Counted from the first letter of the stretch, positions 44,130 to 55,519 are shown. The stretch: DNA of 64,000 nucleotides from Bos javanicus (GCF_032452875.1 NC_083882.1:34030001-34094000), one strand, 5' to 3'. A program made the numbers and translations. The notes: generated from the sequence alone by a model not told the origin.

Positions 44130-44262
44130 GGACTTCCCTGCCAGTCCAGTGGCTAAGACTCCACACTCCCAATGCAGGGGGCCTGGGTTCAACCCCTTGT
44201 CAGGGAACTAGACCCCACATGTCACAACTAAGGCACAGCCCCCAAAATAAATAAATAAATAA
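44130..44262 (+). mobile_element. CHR-type SINE
   Basis: Head 'ggggacttccctgccagtcc', 'gtcagggaactagacccca', then an (AAAT)n tail. Confidence 0.9.
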
Positions 44263-44293
44263 ACTTTAAAATTCGTGTTCATAAATGTGAGCT

Positions 44294-44425
44294 GGGGCTT
44301 CCCTGGCCATCCAGTAATTAAGACTTTGCCTTCCAATGCAGGGGGCATGAGTTCAGTCCCTGGTTGGGGAACCTGTGATCCCATATGCTGCATGGCAGGG
44401 CCAAAACAAGGGGAAAAAAAAAAAG
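44294..44425 (+). mobile_element. CHR-type SINE, 13-bp target duplication
   Basis: Head 'ggggcttccctggccatcc' and a run of A at the end. Flanks ataaatgtgagct (44281-44293) and ataattgtgagct (44426-44438) differ at one base. Confidence 0.92.
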
Positions 44426-44733
44426 ATAATTGTGAGCTGACCTTTTCTACATCAGTTTTGGTCTCTTACATAGCAGAGAGGCTGTAACCAGGCATAGCAG
44501 CAGTACAGGTTGTCTGATGTTATAGCTGGAAAGGTTGGGGGTGGGGATGAATTTTCAGTAACATGTGCACAGATTTCCCTGGTGACTAGGCATCGATCAC
44601 CCAGCTTCTGGCCTGCTAAGGTGTCTCACAGTGTTCCTGTATGACCTGCCCCAGCAGGGGAATCTGAATCAGTGCTTTCCCTTTCAGAAAAAGTGGAAAT
44701 TCTCCCAGGTTACTGCCTTGTCAGTCTGTTTGA

Positions 44734-44940
44734 TGGATTCTCTGGTGGCTCAGACAGTAAAGAATCCTCCTGCAATGCAGGGGACCTGGGTTCAATCCCT
44801 GAGTCAGGAAGATACCCTGGAGAAGGGAATGACAACCCACTCCAGTATTCTTGCCTGTAGAATTCCATGGACAGAACAGCCTGGCGGGCTACAGTGGGGT
44901 CTCAAAGAGTCGGACTCGACTGAGAGACCAACACTTTCAC
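44734..44940 (+). mobile_element. Bov-tA SINE
   Basis: From 'gattctctggtggctcagac' to 'actgagagaccaacacttt'. Confidence 0.94.
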
Positions 44941-46459
44941 TTTACTTTTTTTCACTTTATGCTTAGGGCTGCAGAAGCTGGTACTAAGCAAATGTCTCTG
45001 ACTTTCTTCATTCCTCAGCAAAGGCGTGCTGAAACAGGGTAAAACATGCTTAGAAAGATGGAAGTCTTCAAGGTATATCTCTTATATATATAGATGGGAG
45101 AGGATCATTTGACCATAAATAAGAAAATATATGGAAACCAGTTAAACAGCCCATAGGAAAATTATGGAAGTCTGTTGAGAAAGTTTCCTGGTCTCCCTTC
45201 TCTGTCTCCTTAGAACATGAGTTAAAAACCTATATTGTGGAACCCTCAAAGAAATCACCCAGGCTCTTTTTGCCAGAGCTTGAGGTCCCTAACAGTTTAG
45301 CTCTACAGAACACATGGTCATTCTGAGAATTGTTTCCTATTGGCTGATTATTTTGTTTTCTGATTTGGTTTTCCCAGGGAGAATCCCATCTGGACAAAAT
45401 GTCATTTAACAGCCTTGTAGCCATCCATGTTAATAGCTTTACTGAGTGTGTATTTGGACATGCTAGCTGTGAAATGTGAGATGTGTTAAGGCGTTTCAGT
45501 ATATTGATGGTCTCTATGCTTTGAAAGTTTTCCTGGTCTTGTTCAAATGCTACTAACTGCTTCCAAAATGTTATGAAGTATGTGTTTGTTGTCTGGATTG
45601 TCCCTATGTTATCTGTACTGTTGTTTCCATCTGTTCTTAAATTACTCATTCAGTAATTTTCTGTTTTGTCTGCCCAGTTATCCCCTGCCCCAGTCAAACT
45701 GAGTCTAGTTTTCCAAGAAGGGCCATTGTACTGTGGAGTCTCAGAGACGGAACACAAAGTAAACAGGACTTACTACCCAGAGGCCCCTTCTCTTCTCATG
45801 AGAAACCACTGTCTGTGTTGAACTCTTAACTGAAACCACAGTCCAGAGTTTCAAGGAGCCACCTCTCAAACATGGATATCATTAAAGTTCAGAGATTTCC
45901 AACCACAGATTTACTATCTTTGGAATGAAAGCTGGAGAGCAGCCTAAGTCACGTCTAACGCAGGAAGGGAAGTTAAAGACAGTCTTGGCATCCTTCAGAT
46001 CGCTGACCCTACAGGTATGACAGCCTGTACCTCTCTTTGGTTAATAGCCTCCTGGAGCACTTGTCTGCCATTTGATTAAATTATTGCAAAGCAGCTACCA
46101 GGTACCCTCTGCTTTTGTTTCCAGATCACCCCAGTGTAGGGCTGATGGGCTGTCACTCTGTGCTGAGTGCTTAGCAACAGATGTGGGAGAGCCAACCCTA
46201 GGAAGGAACTGCATAAAACACTACTTAAAGCTCTGTCTCTTAGTTGCCACAGCCTAGGTGGGACATGATGGCATCTCTCTTTCTCCGTGTCACATACAGC
46301 AAGAAAATACTCTTCTGTGAGTGAACTTCCCTCAGAGAAGACGCAGTGTCAGTAAAAGCTATCCATTTGACCTTGGCATTGATCCAGGTCTGGTCTATAT
46401 CTGAAGGATTATCATCCTCTTCATCATTGTCATCAGTGATTTTTATTGAAAACTGTATC
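44941..46459. other. apparently unique sequence
   Basis: 1.5 kb with no repeat that I recognise. A 139-codon minus-strand frame (45649-45230) is rich in N, Q, S and T and has no domain or good start, so I treat it as chance. Confidence 0.45.
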
Positions 46460-46675
46460 AAGGACCAAACCCTTTGCTAAGCACAGTGCATTCCTGGTCT
46501 CACTTAGTATACAACACCATCCTTAGTCAGTACTGGTAATTTTCTAATTTCACAGATAAGAAAACCAAGATTTGGGGGACGTAAGGACTTCCTCAAAGTT
46601 ATTTAACTAGCATTCAGAGCTGAGATTTTAATCTAGGTCTGATTTCAAGCCTGAGCTTCCAACACAACTGTGTGA
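46460..46675 (-). mobile_element. MIR SINE
   Basis: 'ctttgctaagcacagtgcat', 'tttcacagataagaaaacca' and 'ccaacacaactgtgtgac' follow the minus-strand MIR order. Confidence 0.7.
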
Positions 46676-46869
46676 CATGAAATAAAGCTCTCGGAAACTA
46701 TTTACCGGACATTGCCTCCGTCAAAGGTTTGAAGTTAGGCTTATGGAGGTGGCGGTACAGAGACGCATGAGATGCCTCCCATCCTCACGTCACTTTAAGA
46801 GTTGCTGGGCAAGAGGTCATTTAAAAATAATTAAGAAAACACTAAATACCCAATATGTGAAGCATAATA

Positions 46870-47136
46870 AATATTGTATTAATAAGGAGGGGAGGCTTCA
46901 AAGAAAGTAAAACTCACATGGGACCTTGAACAGTGGGCAAGGTTTACATAGATGAAAAATAAGTGGGAAAAGTATTTCAGACAAGGAGGGTGATACGAAC
47001 AAAACATAAGGATGAGCAAGTTCAAGGCGTGTGATATTGTTGAAGAGTAGAGAATATTTGGAGCTGGGGCAGATGGTATTATCCATGAATGAAAGTTTTG
47101 TGTGCTCATCTGTTTTATCAGAGATGTTCGATGTGA
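46870..47136 (-). mobile_element. L2-like fragment
   Basis: 'gaccttgaacagtgggcaag' to 'tatttcagacaaggagggtg' and 'gaatatttggagctggggca' resemble minus-strand L2. A further piece may lie at 47640-47780. Confidence 0.5.
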
Positions 47137-47258
47137 AGAAGGAAATGGCAACCCACTCCAGTGTTCTTGCTTGGGAAATCCTATGGACAGAGGAGCCTGG
47201 TGGGCTATATCCATGGAGCTGCAAAAGAATCAGACACAACTTAGCAGCTAAGACCTGC
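47137..47258 (+). mobile_element. Bov-A fragment inserted in L2-like sequence
   Basis: One Bov-A monomer ('gaaggaaatggcaacccac' to 'gacacaacttagcagctaag') without a tRNA-derived head. Confidence 0.88.
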
Positions 47259-47630
47259 TAAGTTTAAATATGCCAAAAATATTTTCAAGAGTAAAGGATA
47301 TTTTCTTACCTCTGTTGTTGCTTTAAAAATATCATGAAAAAAGATAAAATTATTATGCTCAAATATTGTTAATAAAAGACAAAGTGAAAGTTATTATATA
47401 TCCAGGGTTTCTCTGGGAGAGAGACATTATATATTGGCTTCTAATTTAAAATTGTTCATTTTATCAAACATGATTTGGTTGGCTTTTTATAGTTTACATA
47501 AAACAAAGTTGATTTGCCTCAATTCTGTGATTCAGATATTTCCCACATCGAGCAAATAATGAAATTTGAATTTATAAAAAAGAAAGGTGTTTAAAGAATG
47601 TCTACTCTTCGGAGGTGTTCTGGAGGAAAA
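47259..47630. other. AT-rich, nothing recognised
   Basis: 370 bases of AT-rich sequence with no supported feature. Confidence 0.45.
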
Positions 47631-47928
47631 GAGTGAGACATAAGGTTGAAAATGTAGATTATAGCCTCACTGATATCAGGCTCAGGAGCTGGGACCTTCT
47701 CTTGTAAACTCAAAATATTCACTCTGTTGTCTGGGAGTTATCAATGGATTTTAAAACCTTCTCTGACAAATTTTCAAACTGGTTGCCTCTGTCATGTCCC
47801 CCTATCTTAAGTTTTTCTGGAGTTCACATCAAGGGGTAGGTATTCCTCTGACAAAGACATCCATTTATCTATATGGAGAATGCCCATGTCTAAGGGATGG
47901 GGGAAGAAGGAAAGCCTATGAAAAAGTC

Positions 47929-48106
47929 AGGGACTGCCCTCGTTGTCCAGTGGGTAAAATGCTGCCCTCCCAATGCAGGGTGCCTAGGTTCCATCCTTGG
48001 TCAGGGAATTAGATCCCATATGCCGCAACTAAGGACTTGCATGCTACAACTAAAGATCTTGTGTGCCACAGCTAAGACCTGGTGCAACCAGATAAATATA
48101 TCTTTT
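47929..48106 (+). mobile_element. CHR-type SINE
   Basis: Head 'agggactgccctcgttgtcc', B-box region 'aggttccatccttggtcagg', body with repeated 'caactaa'. Short flank aagtca on both sides. Confidence 0.9.
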
Positions 48107-48677
48107 TTAAGTCAAAGAACGACTGATTGGGGAATTGGGTTACTGTCAAGTCACCAAAGCTCAGAAGTAGAGAGTTTGAAGAAAGTGAGGAGGAGAGGAG
48201 ATCATGGGGTTAGGATGCAACAGAGAAGAAAAGGAGACTGCAGACCAAGAGGAATTTGATGATTGAATTTGATCTCAGAGAACAAACACATTTCCGTAAT
48301 GCAGTGGGACAGCAGCCCTATTGCAGTTCCCTGCAATGAGCAAAAGGAGGGATGATGGGCACCATAGCACAGGCTGCCGATTTTACAAGGTCAGTGGCCA
48401 AAGCAGAGGAAAATGAAAATACTAGTAACAGGGGCAGAGAATTAATCCAAAATTCTGCTTTCTCAAAGTGGGCTAAACATTCTTGAAGATGTAGGTTATA
48501 GACAGAAGAATAAACTGAAGAATTGGAAAGAAAAGACTTAACAACTTTTTGTTGCAAAGATAGAAGTGAGCTCTGCCAGTCCACTGGGATAGTATAGCAT
48601 CATATTCTAATGATACCTGGATGAGAATAACTTTTAAAAACCGGCTCTTTTCATTGGTGCATTTACTACCTCCTTCT
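48107..48677. other. no feature recognised
   Basis: 570 bases with no supported feature. Confidence 0.45.
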
Positions 48678-48692
48678 CATACCCTCCCTGCT

Positions 48693-48968
48693 GCTGCTGC
48701 TGCTGCTAAGTCGCTTCAGTCGTGTCCGACTCTGTGCGACCCCATAGACGGCAGCCCATCAGGCTCCACTGTCCCTGGGATTCTCCAGGCAAGAACACTG
48801 GAGTGGGTTGCCATTTCCTTCTCCAGTGCATGAAAGTGAAAAGTGAAAGTGAAGTCGCTCAGTCGTGTCCGACTCTTAGCGACCCCATGGACTGGAGCCT
48901 ACCAGGCTCCTCCATCCACGGGATTTTCCAGGCAAGAGTACTGGAGTGGGGTGCCATTACCTTCTCCG
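48693..48968 (-). mobile_element. BOV-A2 dimeric SINE with target duplication
   Basis: Complete minus-strand dimer, its CAG tail reading as CTG at 48690-48706. Flanked by cataccctccctgct at 48678-48692 and 48969-48983. The last bases overlap the CTG run, so the duplication is at least 13 bases. It is close to the other BOV-A2 copies in sequence. Confidence 0.97.
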
Positions 48969-48983
48969 CATACCCTCCCTGCT

Positions 48984-49529
48984 CCCCCCCAACTCAGTTC
49001 TCTGCCCTTAAACACGTAAGTCCATATTATCCTTAAGCTCACCTTGATGGTGACTGTATGGCAATGATTGTTCATTTATCTTTTGAACCATTGTTGTATT
49101 TACAACACTGTAAAGAGATTTCTATTTGGCTGTTTTTCTTCAGATTTCTATCTTCATGACTTAGGACTTTTGGATTACTGAGGTTTTTCTTCTTTTCTTT
49201 CATAAAAATGAATGAATGAATGAATAGTTGAGACAAAAATGTGCCCACTCAGGAACATACATGTATGTGTGCATATATGTACATCTGAAACACAATAACA
49301 TCTCTGTGTTAAATATTAGGGTTGGGTTGAGTAAAGTAAAAAAGTAAATTAAAGAAAAAGTAAGTAAAGAAATTGGAAAGAAGAAAAAGTAAAGGAAAAA
49401 ATCTTACTTCTTTACTAAAGAAGAGTAAAGTCATAGGCCCTGTTGTCGGACACATTCACTCTTTAGGGAAGAAGTTAGATTTGCACTCAGTTCATCTCTG
49501 ATAGGAGTACGACATTGACAGAAATATGT
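48984..49529. other. low-complexity A-rich region
   Basis: Holds (AATG)4 at 49207-49225 and an AAAGTAAA-rich stretch at 49334-49430. No gene is seen. Confidence 0.55.
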
Positions 49530-49648
49530 ACAGATGCTTTAGTAATAGAGAAGAGGAGCACCCAACACTCCTGGGAGTCTGGAGAAACATTTTCTGGAGG
49601 GGGTGATGCTTAAGCGTTTAGGATCCGTTGAAGGATAATAGAGAGCAG
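49530..49648 (-). mobile_element. L2 fragment, first piece
   Basis: 'gagaaacattttctggaggg' and 'gcgtttaggatccgttgaag' follow the minus-strand L2 pattern that resumes at 49773. Confidence 0.55.
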
Positions 49649-49772
49649 GGACTTCCCTCGTGGTCCAGTGGTTAAGACCCCGGGCTTCCACTGCGGGGTA
49701 CACGGGTTCCATCCTTGGCAGGGAACTAAGATCCTGTGTTCGATTTGGCACAGCCATAAAAGAAAGAGAGAG
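49649..49772 (+). mobile_element. CHR-type SINE inside L2
   Basis: Head 'gggacttccctcgtggtcc', body 'gcagggaactaagatcctg', ending in an AG-rich tail. Confidence 0.9.
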
Positions 49773-50060
49773 AGAGTACAGGCAAAGAAAAGTGGGGAGA
49801 ACCTTCTAGGTAGAGCAAACCAAAGCAAAGTGACAGGGGCCAAAGAAAGTGTGGTTTTCATAGGAAGCATTAAGGGTTTTAGAATTACACAAGTGAAATA
49901 TGAGAGGTGGTTTGAAGGAGATAAGATGTCTTGGTAGGTGCACTTGATGAGGTTACGAGGGACCTTATATACATGCTAAGATCCTTAGACTTTATTCTAA
50001 GGGCAAGGGAAGGCTACTGAGGAATTTGAACAAGGTAATGTCATAATCATATTTATGTGC
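49773..50060 (-). mobile_element. L2 fragment, second piece
   Basis: Clear minus-strand L2: 'agatccttagactttattct', 'aagggcaagggaaggctact', 'gaatttgaacaaggtaatgt'. Confidence 0.75.
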
Positions 50061-50697
50061 AGATCTAGTCTGGTTGCAAATGATTGCGTCAAGAAAGTAG
50101 TCCAATTAGAAGTATCTGTTTTCAATTTACCAAAAAATCAATATCAGCTTACACAAATATGTGATAGTATTTTTCGTGCAATAAGAAGCCCAGAGAAAAG
50201 TGGTTCCTGGCATTGGTTTAGGCAGTTGAAGACCCAGGGTCGTTTCCACTATACTATCCTCTCCAGTTTTGCCTTTGATCCTCACGCTGCTACTTTGTGG
50301 TCATGAGAAGGTTGTTCCAGCTCACATATCAAGTTCATGTTCAAGGTGGAGAGAAGGGGAATGTGGTGGTGCCAGTGCTGTCTGTCCCTTTTTAAGGAAG
50401 CCTAGGTTTTCCAGAAGCTTCCCAGCACACTTGCCTTCCTGTGTCATTGACCAGAGCTGGAAAGACCCACCACTGGCTGCAAAGGAGGCTGAAAAAAGTA
50501 TTTATTCTTTTCCGCTTCCATAATACGTAAAGGCACGGAAAGAGGGCATTTGAAATGAGTGTTGAAGTAGCCAACTTACAGTGTGTGCCACAGAGGTTTA
50601 TCTCTATCTGAGGCTTGGAGATTAGACTGCTTTCCATTAATAGCAACCTGTGCCAGGCAGTAGAGGTGGCAAAATACCCAACCCCAAGAAAAGCAGT
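50061..50697. other. apparently unique sequence
   Basis: 640 bases with no supported feature. Confidence 0.45.
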
Positions 50698-50925
50698 GGG
50701 ACTTCCCTGGTGGCTCAGTGGTTAAGAGTCCACCTGCCGGTGCAGGGGACATGGGTTCCATCCCTCGCCTGGGAAGATCCCACATACCTTGGGGCAACTA
50801 AGCCCATGAAGCATAGGCTACTGAGCCAGTGTGCCCCCACTGGAGAGTAGCCCCTGCTCACCACAACTAGAGAAAGCCCATGTGCAGCACAACCAAAAAT
50901 TTAAAGAATAAAAATAATGATTCTT
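50698..50925 (+). mobile_element. CHR-1 type SINE, internally shortened
   Basis: Head 'gggacttccctggtggctc' and the 3' body ('gagtagcccctgctcaccac', 'actagagaaagcccatgtg') are present. The middle of the usual body is missing. Confidence 0.9.
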
Positions 50926-51999
50926 AAAAGAAGCAAAGAGGTGGACACGTCTCTTAGCTGTTAGAAGAGACAAAGGCGGATGGGGAAGGGCAGTGTCTCG
51001 TGGCCGTTGAAGGAACAGGAACTTCCTGGGGTAAGGGAAGTGAGGCACTTGGACCAAGTCCTTTAAATCTGAATTCTTTCCTCCCACAGGGATTGGGTCT
51101 GGGCTGCTATCTCTGCTCATCCTGTGTCCAAGTCTTGCTGTGTTTTAGAATTACCATGGGGTTTTGGAAACTCAGTAACTGCTACTTAACTAAAGTAACA
51201 TGTGTGGAATTATTGCAGTTCACTATTCTTGTAGTTCAGTTCTGCAACTGTTACACCCACAGAATTTGCGTGGGATTCCACCTACCATATTAATCAGCGT
51301 GATCGTTTTCCCTCCCACCCATTTCTACTTCTTGATCATTCCCAAGAACTGCTCTAAAAGAACCCCAGTGCCTACCTTGACAAATAAACCTCACTTCCCT
51401 TCGATCATTCCTCCTCAGCTTCTGAATTCCTCTGACAGTATAATAAATAGATCCAATAAGATAAAATTATTGCATTCATTTCCTTTAGGCTGATTTATCT
51501 TGGGAAGCACCTCCTCTGTCTTGTCTATCTGTGTCACACCAGGATGATAGCTGTTATGAAAATCCAAAGATAAATGGCTCAAAACGTCGGCAGCCAAATT
51601 CCAGAATTTATCTCACTTGTGCAAACCGAATGATCAATCTCCAGTTTGATGAGTCGTTCTGGGTAGACCAAGCATTAATGCTGGGAAGGAGGAGTGTGTG
51701 CCGCCTGCAGGAAGCAGGGAGGTTCCATGGGAGGAACTGAGTCACAGGGCCTCTGGAGTGTGACATCTCAGTGGTAACGTCATCACAAAAGAGGAGAAGG
51801 GGTCTCTGTCACCAGGGAAGTGAGGTGCTGGTCTGGGAACATTAGAAGCAGCAGTTCTGGAGGCAGGGAAGCAAGCTGTAAGGGAAGGGGGCATTGTCAA
51901 CACGCCCTGTTGTCTTGAGTTACCTCAGTGACGGACCTCTGAACTGGACATGCTCCCTGCCCTGTGTCCTCAAGGACCATCCAGAATAGCTGGGAGCTA
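50926..51999. other. apparently unique sequence
   Basis: 1.07 kb. An acceptor-like tract (ttctttcctcccacag) ends at 51091, but no matching exon is evident. Confidence 0.45.
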
Positions 52000-52010
52000 G
52001 TATATACTTG

Positions 52011-52290
52011 CGGAGAAGGCAATGGCACCCCACTCCAGTACTCTTGCCTGGAAAATCCCATGGACGGAGGAGCCTGGTAGGCTGCAGTCCATGGGGTCGC
52101 TAGGAGTCGGACACGACTGAGCGACTTCACTTTCACTTTTCACTTTCATGCATTGGAGAAGGAAATGGCAACCCACTCCAGTGTTCTTGCCTGGAGAATC
52201 CCAGGGACAGGAGAGCCTGGTGGGCTGCTGTCTCTGGGGTCGCACAGAGTTGGACACGACTGAAGCGACTTAGCAGCAGCAGCAGCAGCA
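52011..52290 (+). mobile_element. BOV-A2 dimeric SINE, 11-bp target duplication
   Basis: A complete dimer ending in a CAG tail (about 52273-52290). The perfect flank gtatatacttg is at 52000-52010 and 52291-52301. Few differences from the common BOV-A2 text suggest youth. Confidence 0.97.
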
Positions 52291-52301
52291 GTATATACTT
52301 G

Positions 52302-52613
52302 GGCTTCCCTGGTAGCTCAGCTGGTAAAGAATCCACCTGCAATGCAGGAGACCCCAGTTCGATTCCTGGGTCAGGAAGATCCCCTGGAGAAGGGATGGGC
52401 TACCCCCTCCAGTAGTCATGGGCTTCCCCGGTGGCTCAGATGGTAAAAATCTGCCTGCAATGTGGAATACCTGCGTTCGATCCCTGGGTTGGGAAGATCC
52501 TCTGGAGGAGGATGTGGTAACCCACTCCAGTATTCCTGCCTGGAGAATCTCCATGGACAGAAGTGCCTGGCAGGCTACAGTCCATGGGGTCCCAAAGAGT
52601 CAGTCAGTGTGTA
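52302..52613 (+). mobile_element. head-to-tail Bov-tA dimer
   Basis: A first Bov-tA starts at 52302 ('ggcttccctggtagctcagc') and is cut after 'ccctccagtagtcatg'. A second, nearly full Bov-tA starts at 52421 ('gggcttccccggtggctcag'). The join is seamless, as in known Bov-tA dimers. It directly follows the BOV-A2. Confidence 0.92.
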
Positions 52614-52657
52614 CTTAATGATTCTCTGTTTTTCTCTACATGAGTGGCCCTAACGCA

Positions 52658-52836
52658 GGGTGTGCATGCGCTCAGTTGTGTCTGACTCTGTGACCCCATG
52701 CTCCGTAGCCTGCCAGGCTTTTCCGTCCATGGAATTTTCCGGGCAAGAATACTGGAATACTGGAGGAGAATTCCTCCTTCAGGGGATCTTCCCGACTCAG
52801 GGATCAAACCCATGGCTGAGCCACTGGGGAAGCCCC
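52658..52836 (-). mobile_element. Bov-tA SINE, diverged
   Basis: Minus-strand copy from 'gctcagttgtgtctgactct' to 'gagccactggggaagcccc', with a short internal duplication (gaatactggaatactgg) and a deletion in the head. It is inverted relative to the dimer 45 bases away. Confidence 0.9.
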
Positions 52837-53008
52837 CTATGCTAGGGAATGGAGAGAAAGGTTAGCTATCCAAAGGCAAGACTCACAAAAGATACTAAAC
52901 TTGAATGAAATGGATTTTCCTTCTCGGCCATGTGCTCCCAGCTGAAAGAGGGCATCTGTGTGAATCACAGTTGTTCTGACCGTTTGAATGTCACTCCTCT
53001 GTGCTTTA

Positions 53009-53141
53009 TTATTTTTTTAATAACTTTTTTTTAGGCCACTCTGTGCTTCATGCAGGAGCTTAGTTCCCCAACCAGGTATTGAATCCATGCCCCCTGCATT
53101 GGGAGAACAGAGTCTTAGCCACTGGACCGCCAGGGAAATCC
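53009..53141 (-). mobile_element. CHR-type SINE with target duplication
   Basis: Reverse complement of a CHR ('gcttagttccccaaccagg', 'ccgccagggaaatccc'). Flanks ctcctctgtgcttta (52994-53008) and ctcctccatgcttta (53142-53156) match at 13 of 15. Confidence 0.9.
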
Positions 53142-53281
53142 CTCCTCCATGCTTTAAATTAAGAATGGAAAAGCATACAGCAGGCACTCAGAGCTGCTGT
53201 GTCACCACCTTTTTCTCCACTTAGCACAGATGCATGGCTTCTCCTACAGGCACAAAGCCAAGGGCCTGTGTGTTGTATGGC

Positions 53282-53525
53282 AGCAGTCCCCAACCTGTTT
53301 TGGCCCAGGGATTGGTTTCATGGAAGACGAATTTTCCACAGGTGGGGGTGGGGGTGGTGGGGGTGGGGGTGGTTCAGGAGGTAATGGGAGCGATGGAAAG
53401 TGGCAGATGAAGCTTCGCGTGCTCGCCAGCTGCTCACGTGTGCTGTGCGGCCTAGTTCTTAACAGGCAGCGGACAGCACAGACCCTCGGTCCCCGGGAAT
53501 GGGGACTCCTGTTGTGGTGGACGGA
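53282..53525 (+). mobile_element. hAT-type DNA transposon relic with G-rich expansion
   Basis: Begins cagcagtccccaacctgttt, like the copy at 27209, then 'tcatggaagacgaattttcc'. The normal 'ggggttggggtgg' part has become a (GGGGGT)n tract at 53341-53372. The right end is not clear. Confidence 0.7.
53341..53372 (+). repeat. G-rich minisatellite-like tract
   Basis: Four runs of five G separated by one to four bases, inside the hAT relic. Potential to form a G-quadruplex on the plus strand. Confidence 0.8.
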
Positions 53526-53534
53526 ACTCTGGAC

Positions 53535-53745
53535 TTGATAATAGTCATCAAAGGTCCCACTTACTGAGCATATTCTGTGTGCTAGTGACGTGGTGGAAGC
53601 TATCATCTTTCCCACTTGCTTCTAAAGACAGAGGCTTGGAGACCCTGATTAACTTGCTCAAAATCATGGCATTTGTAAGAGGCAGACTTGGCATATTGGA
53701 GCCCAGTTTCAGGTGGCTCCAAGACCATGTTTTCTAGTCTTGTGA
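53535..53745 (-). mobile_element. MIR SINE
   Basis: 'cacttactgagcatattctg' to 'gattaacttgctcaaaatca' follow the minus-strand MIR. Confidence 0.72.
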
Positions 53746-53764
53746 CACTCTGTGTCTCAGAAAC

Positions 53765-53925
53765 CAGAAGAGTTCATTTGGGTTTCCAGCTCTGCTACTT
53801 CCCGAGTATTTCCTCTCTCTGGCCTTAGTTTATTCATCTGTCAAATGGGGGTGGGGTGGGGTAGGGATGGTTAGGCCAGGTGTTTCCTGACATTTCTATT
53901 AACTCTCAAGTTCTGTGCACTCTGT
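53765..53925 (+). mobile_element. MIR SINE
   Basis: 'gggtttccagctctgctact' to 'ttagtttattcatctgtcaa', plus strand. It lies inverted beside the previous MIR. Confidence 0.75.
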
Positions 53926-53996
53926 CCTTAAGCAAGATTTTCATCAGCATAGTCTTAATCAATCTAGATGTAGGGGGAAAGATAAGAGAAATTATT

Positions 53997-54270
53997 TAAG
54001 AAAATTTTTTTTTTATTTTTGGCTGTGCTGGGTCTTCATTGCTGTATGGGCTTTCTCTGGCTGTGACCAGTGGGGGCTACTCTCTAGTTAAGGTGCCCAG
54101 GCTTCTCATTGTGGTAGCTTCTCTTGTAGGGCTCTCAGGCTTCAGTCATTGCAGCTCAGGGCTCAGTTGCACTGTGGCGTGTGGGATCTTAGTTCCCAGA
54201 CCAGGGATCGAACCTGTGTCCCCTGAATTGGCAAGTGGATTCTCAACCACTGGACCACCAGGGAAGTCCC
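53997..54270 (-). mobile_element. CHR-1 type SINE with target duplication
   Basis: T-run at the left, head 'accaccagggaagtccc' at the right. Flanks aagagaaattatt (53984-53996) and aagagaaattctt (54271-54283) differ at one base. Confidence 0.92.
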
Positions 54271-54283
54271 AAGAGAAATTCTT

Positions 54284-55315
54284 CATTTATTTAATTGCTA
54301 GCAATGGAGTGCCTCCATGGGGATACAGCAGAGGCCAAGCTGTCATGGTCTGGCCTTTGGAATGTAGCAGTAGAGCCTGGAAAACAGACATGGAATATGT
54401 TACAAGCATTGAGTGTTATGCAGAAAGATAACAGTGTATGAGACACTGCTGAGGCTAATTCACGTGAACCCGATCCAGTCAGTTCCATGAATGTCTGCAT
54501 GTTTCCCAAAGCCAGCATGTGTTAGAGTTTTCACAGCAGAGTGTAACAGGCACACTATGCTGTCTTCAGTTCCTATTATTCTGTCCTTTTTTTTTTTTCA
54601 TTCTTTTTTTTCTCACATAACCTAGTTTCAGGGGGGAGTTGTGGGAAGAGCATGAAGCATTGTACTGTGTCAGCCTCAAGAGGGACAAGGGAAGATGGCA
54701 ACAAGGAGGAAGGGAGGGAGGGAGCAGGGCTGGAAAGCAGTGTTAGGGGAATGGAATAGGTCAAACCCGTGGGTTATGGCTTAAGAACATCTTTCAATTA
54801 CTCAGTGCAATAGAAAGGGTATGAAAGGCTAGAAGGGAGAGAAGACAAGAAACACAGATTCATAGTATCTCTGATTTGGAAGCAACCCAATAAGACATGG
54901 GCTCCGACCTCCTCTAATTACTTGAATCCCATCTACAATATCCCAGCGAGGCTTTCTAACTTGAAAGCTTTCTTTGGAGGTAACTGTCTACCTCCCAAGG
55001 CAGGCCATTGGACTGGGGGCACGGCTCAGGCTCAGGGAAGGGGCCCTTCTTTCAGTTGAGCTGATTTTTTTTTTTTTTTTAATCTTCTATTGTCTGGCTT
55101 TAATTCGGCCCTTCTGGATTTCGTTAAGTTGATTCCGGTTTTGTTTCTCGTTTCCTTTGAGTCCTTCAAGTATTTCAAAGTGGCTACCACGTTCCCCTAT
55201 GGCTTCACTACTGTGCCCCAGAGACCCAACCTTGATTTTTTTTTTAATTAAACATGATTTGTAAGCTTTTGATTCTCTGCCCCAGCCTCGTTGTCCTCTG
55301 GAAGCACTTCACTTG
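54284..55315. other. apparently unique sequence with T-runs
   Basis: 1 kb. T-rich runs at about 54588-54612 and 55064-55081, a gggagggagg patch at 54712-54724. No gene recognised. Confidence 0.45.
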
Positions 55316-55519
55316 GTTGTTGTTTAGTCACTCAGTCGAGTCTTTTGCTACCCCGTGGACTGTAGGACTGTAGCCCACCAGACTCCTCTGTCCATGGAAT
55401 TTCCCAGGCAAGAATACTGAAGTGGGTTGCTATTTCCTTTTTCAGGGAATTTCTGGGCCCAAGGATCGAACCCGTGTCTTCTACATTGCAGGCGGATTCT
55501 TTACACTGTGCCAACAGGG
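55316..55519 (-). mobile_element. Bov-tA SINE
   Basis: From 'tgttgtttagtcactcagtc' to 'tgccaacagggac', with a small internal repeat (ggactgtaggactgtag). Confidence 0.93.

Noticed and set aside
45230..45649. A 139-codon minus-strand ORF rich in N, Q, S and T
   Set aside because: No homologous domain, no promoter or splice signals, and AT-rich composition explains the residue bias.
48690..48706. CTG/CAG triplet repeats (also at 12368, 25646, 42430, 52273, 58787, 62200)
   Set aside because: They are the normal CAG tails of BOV-A2 SINEs, not independent microsatellites or polyglutamine coding repeats.
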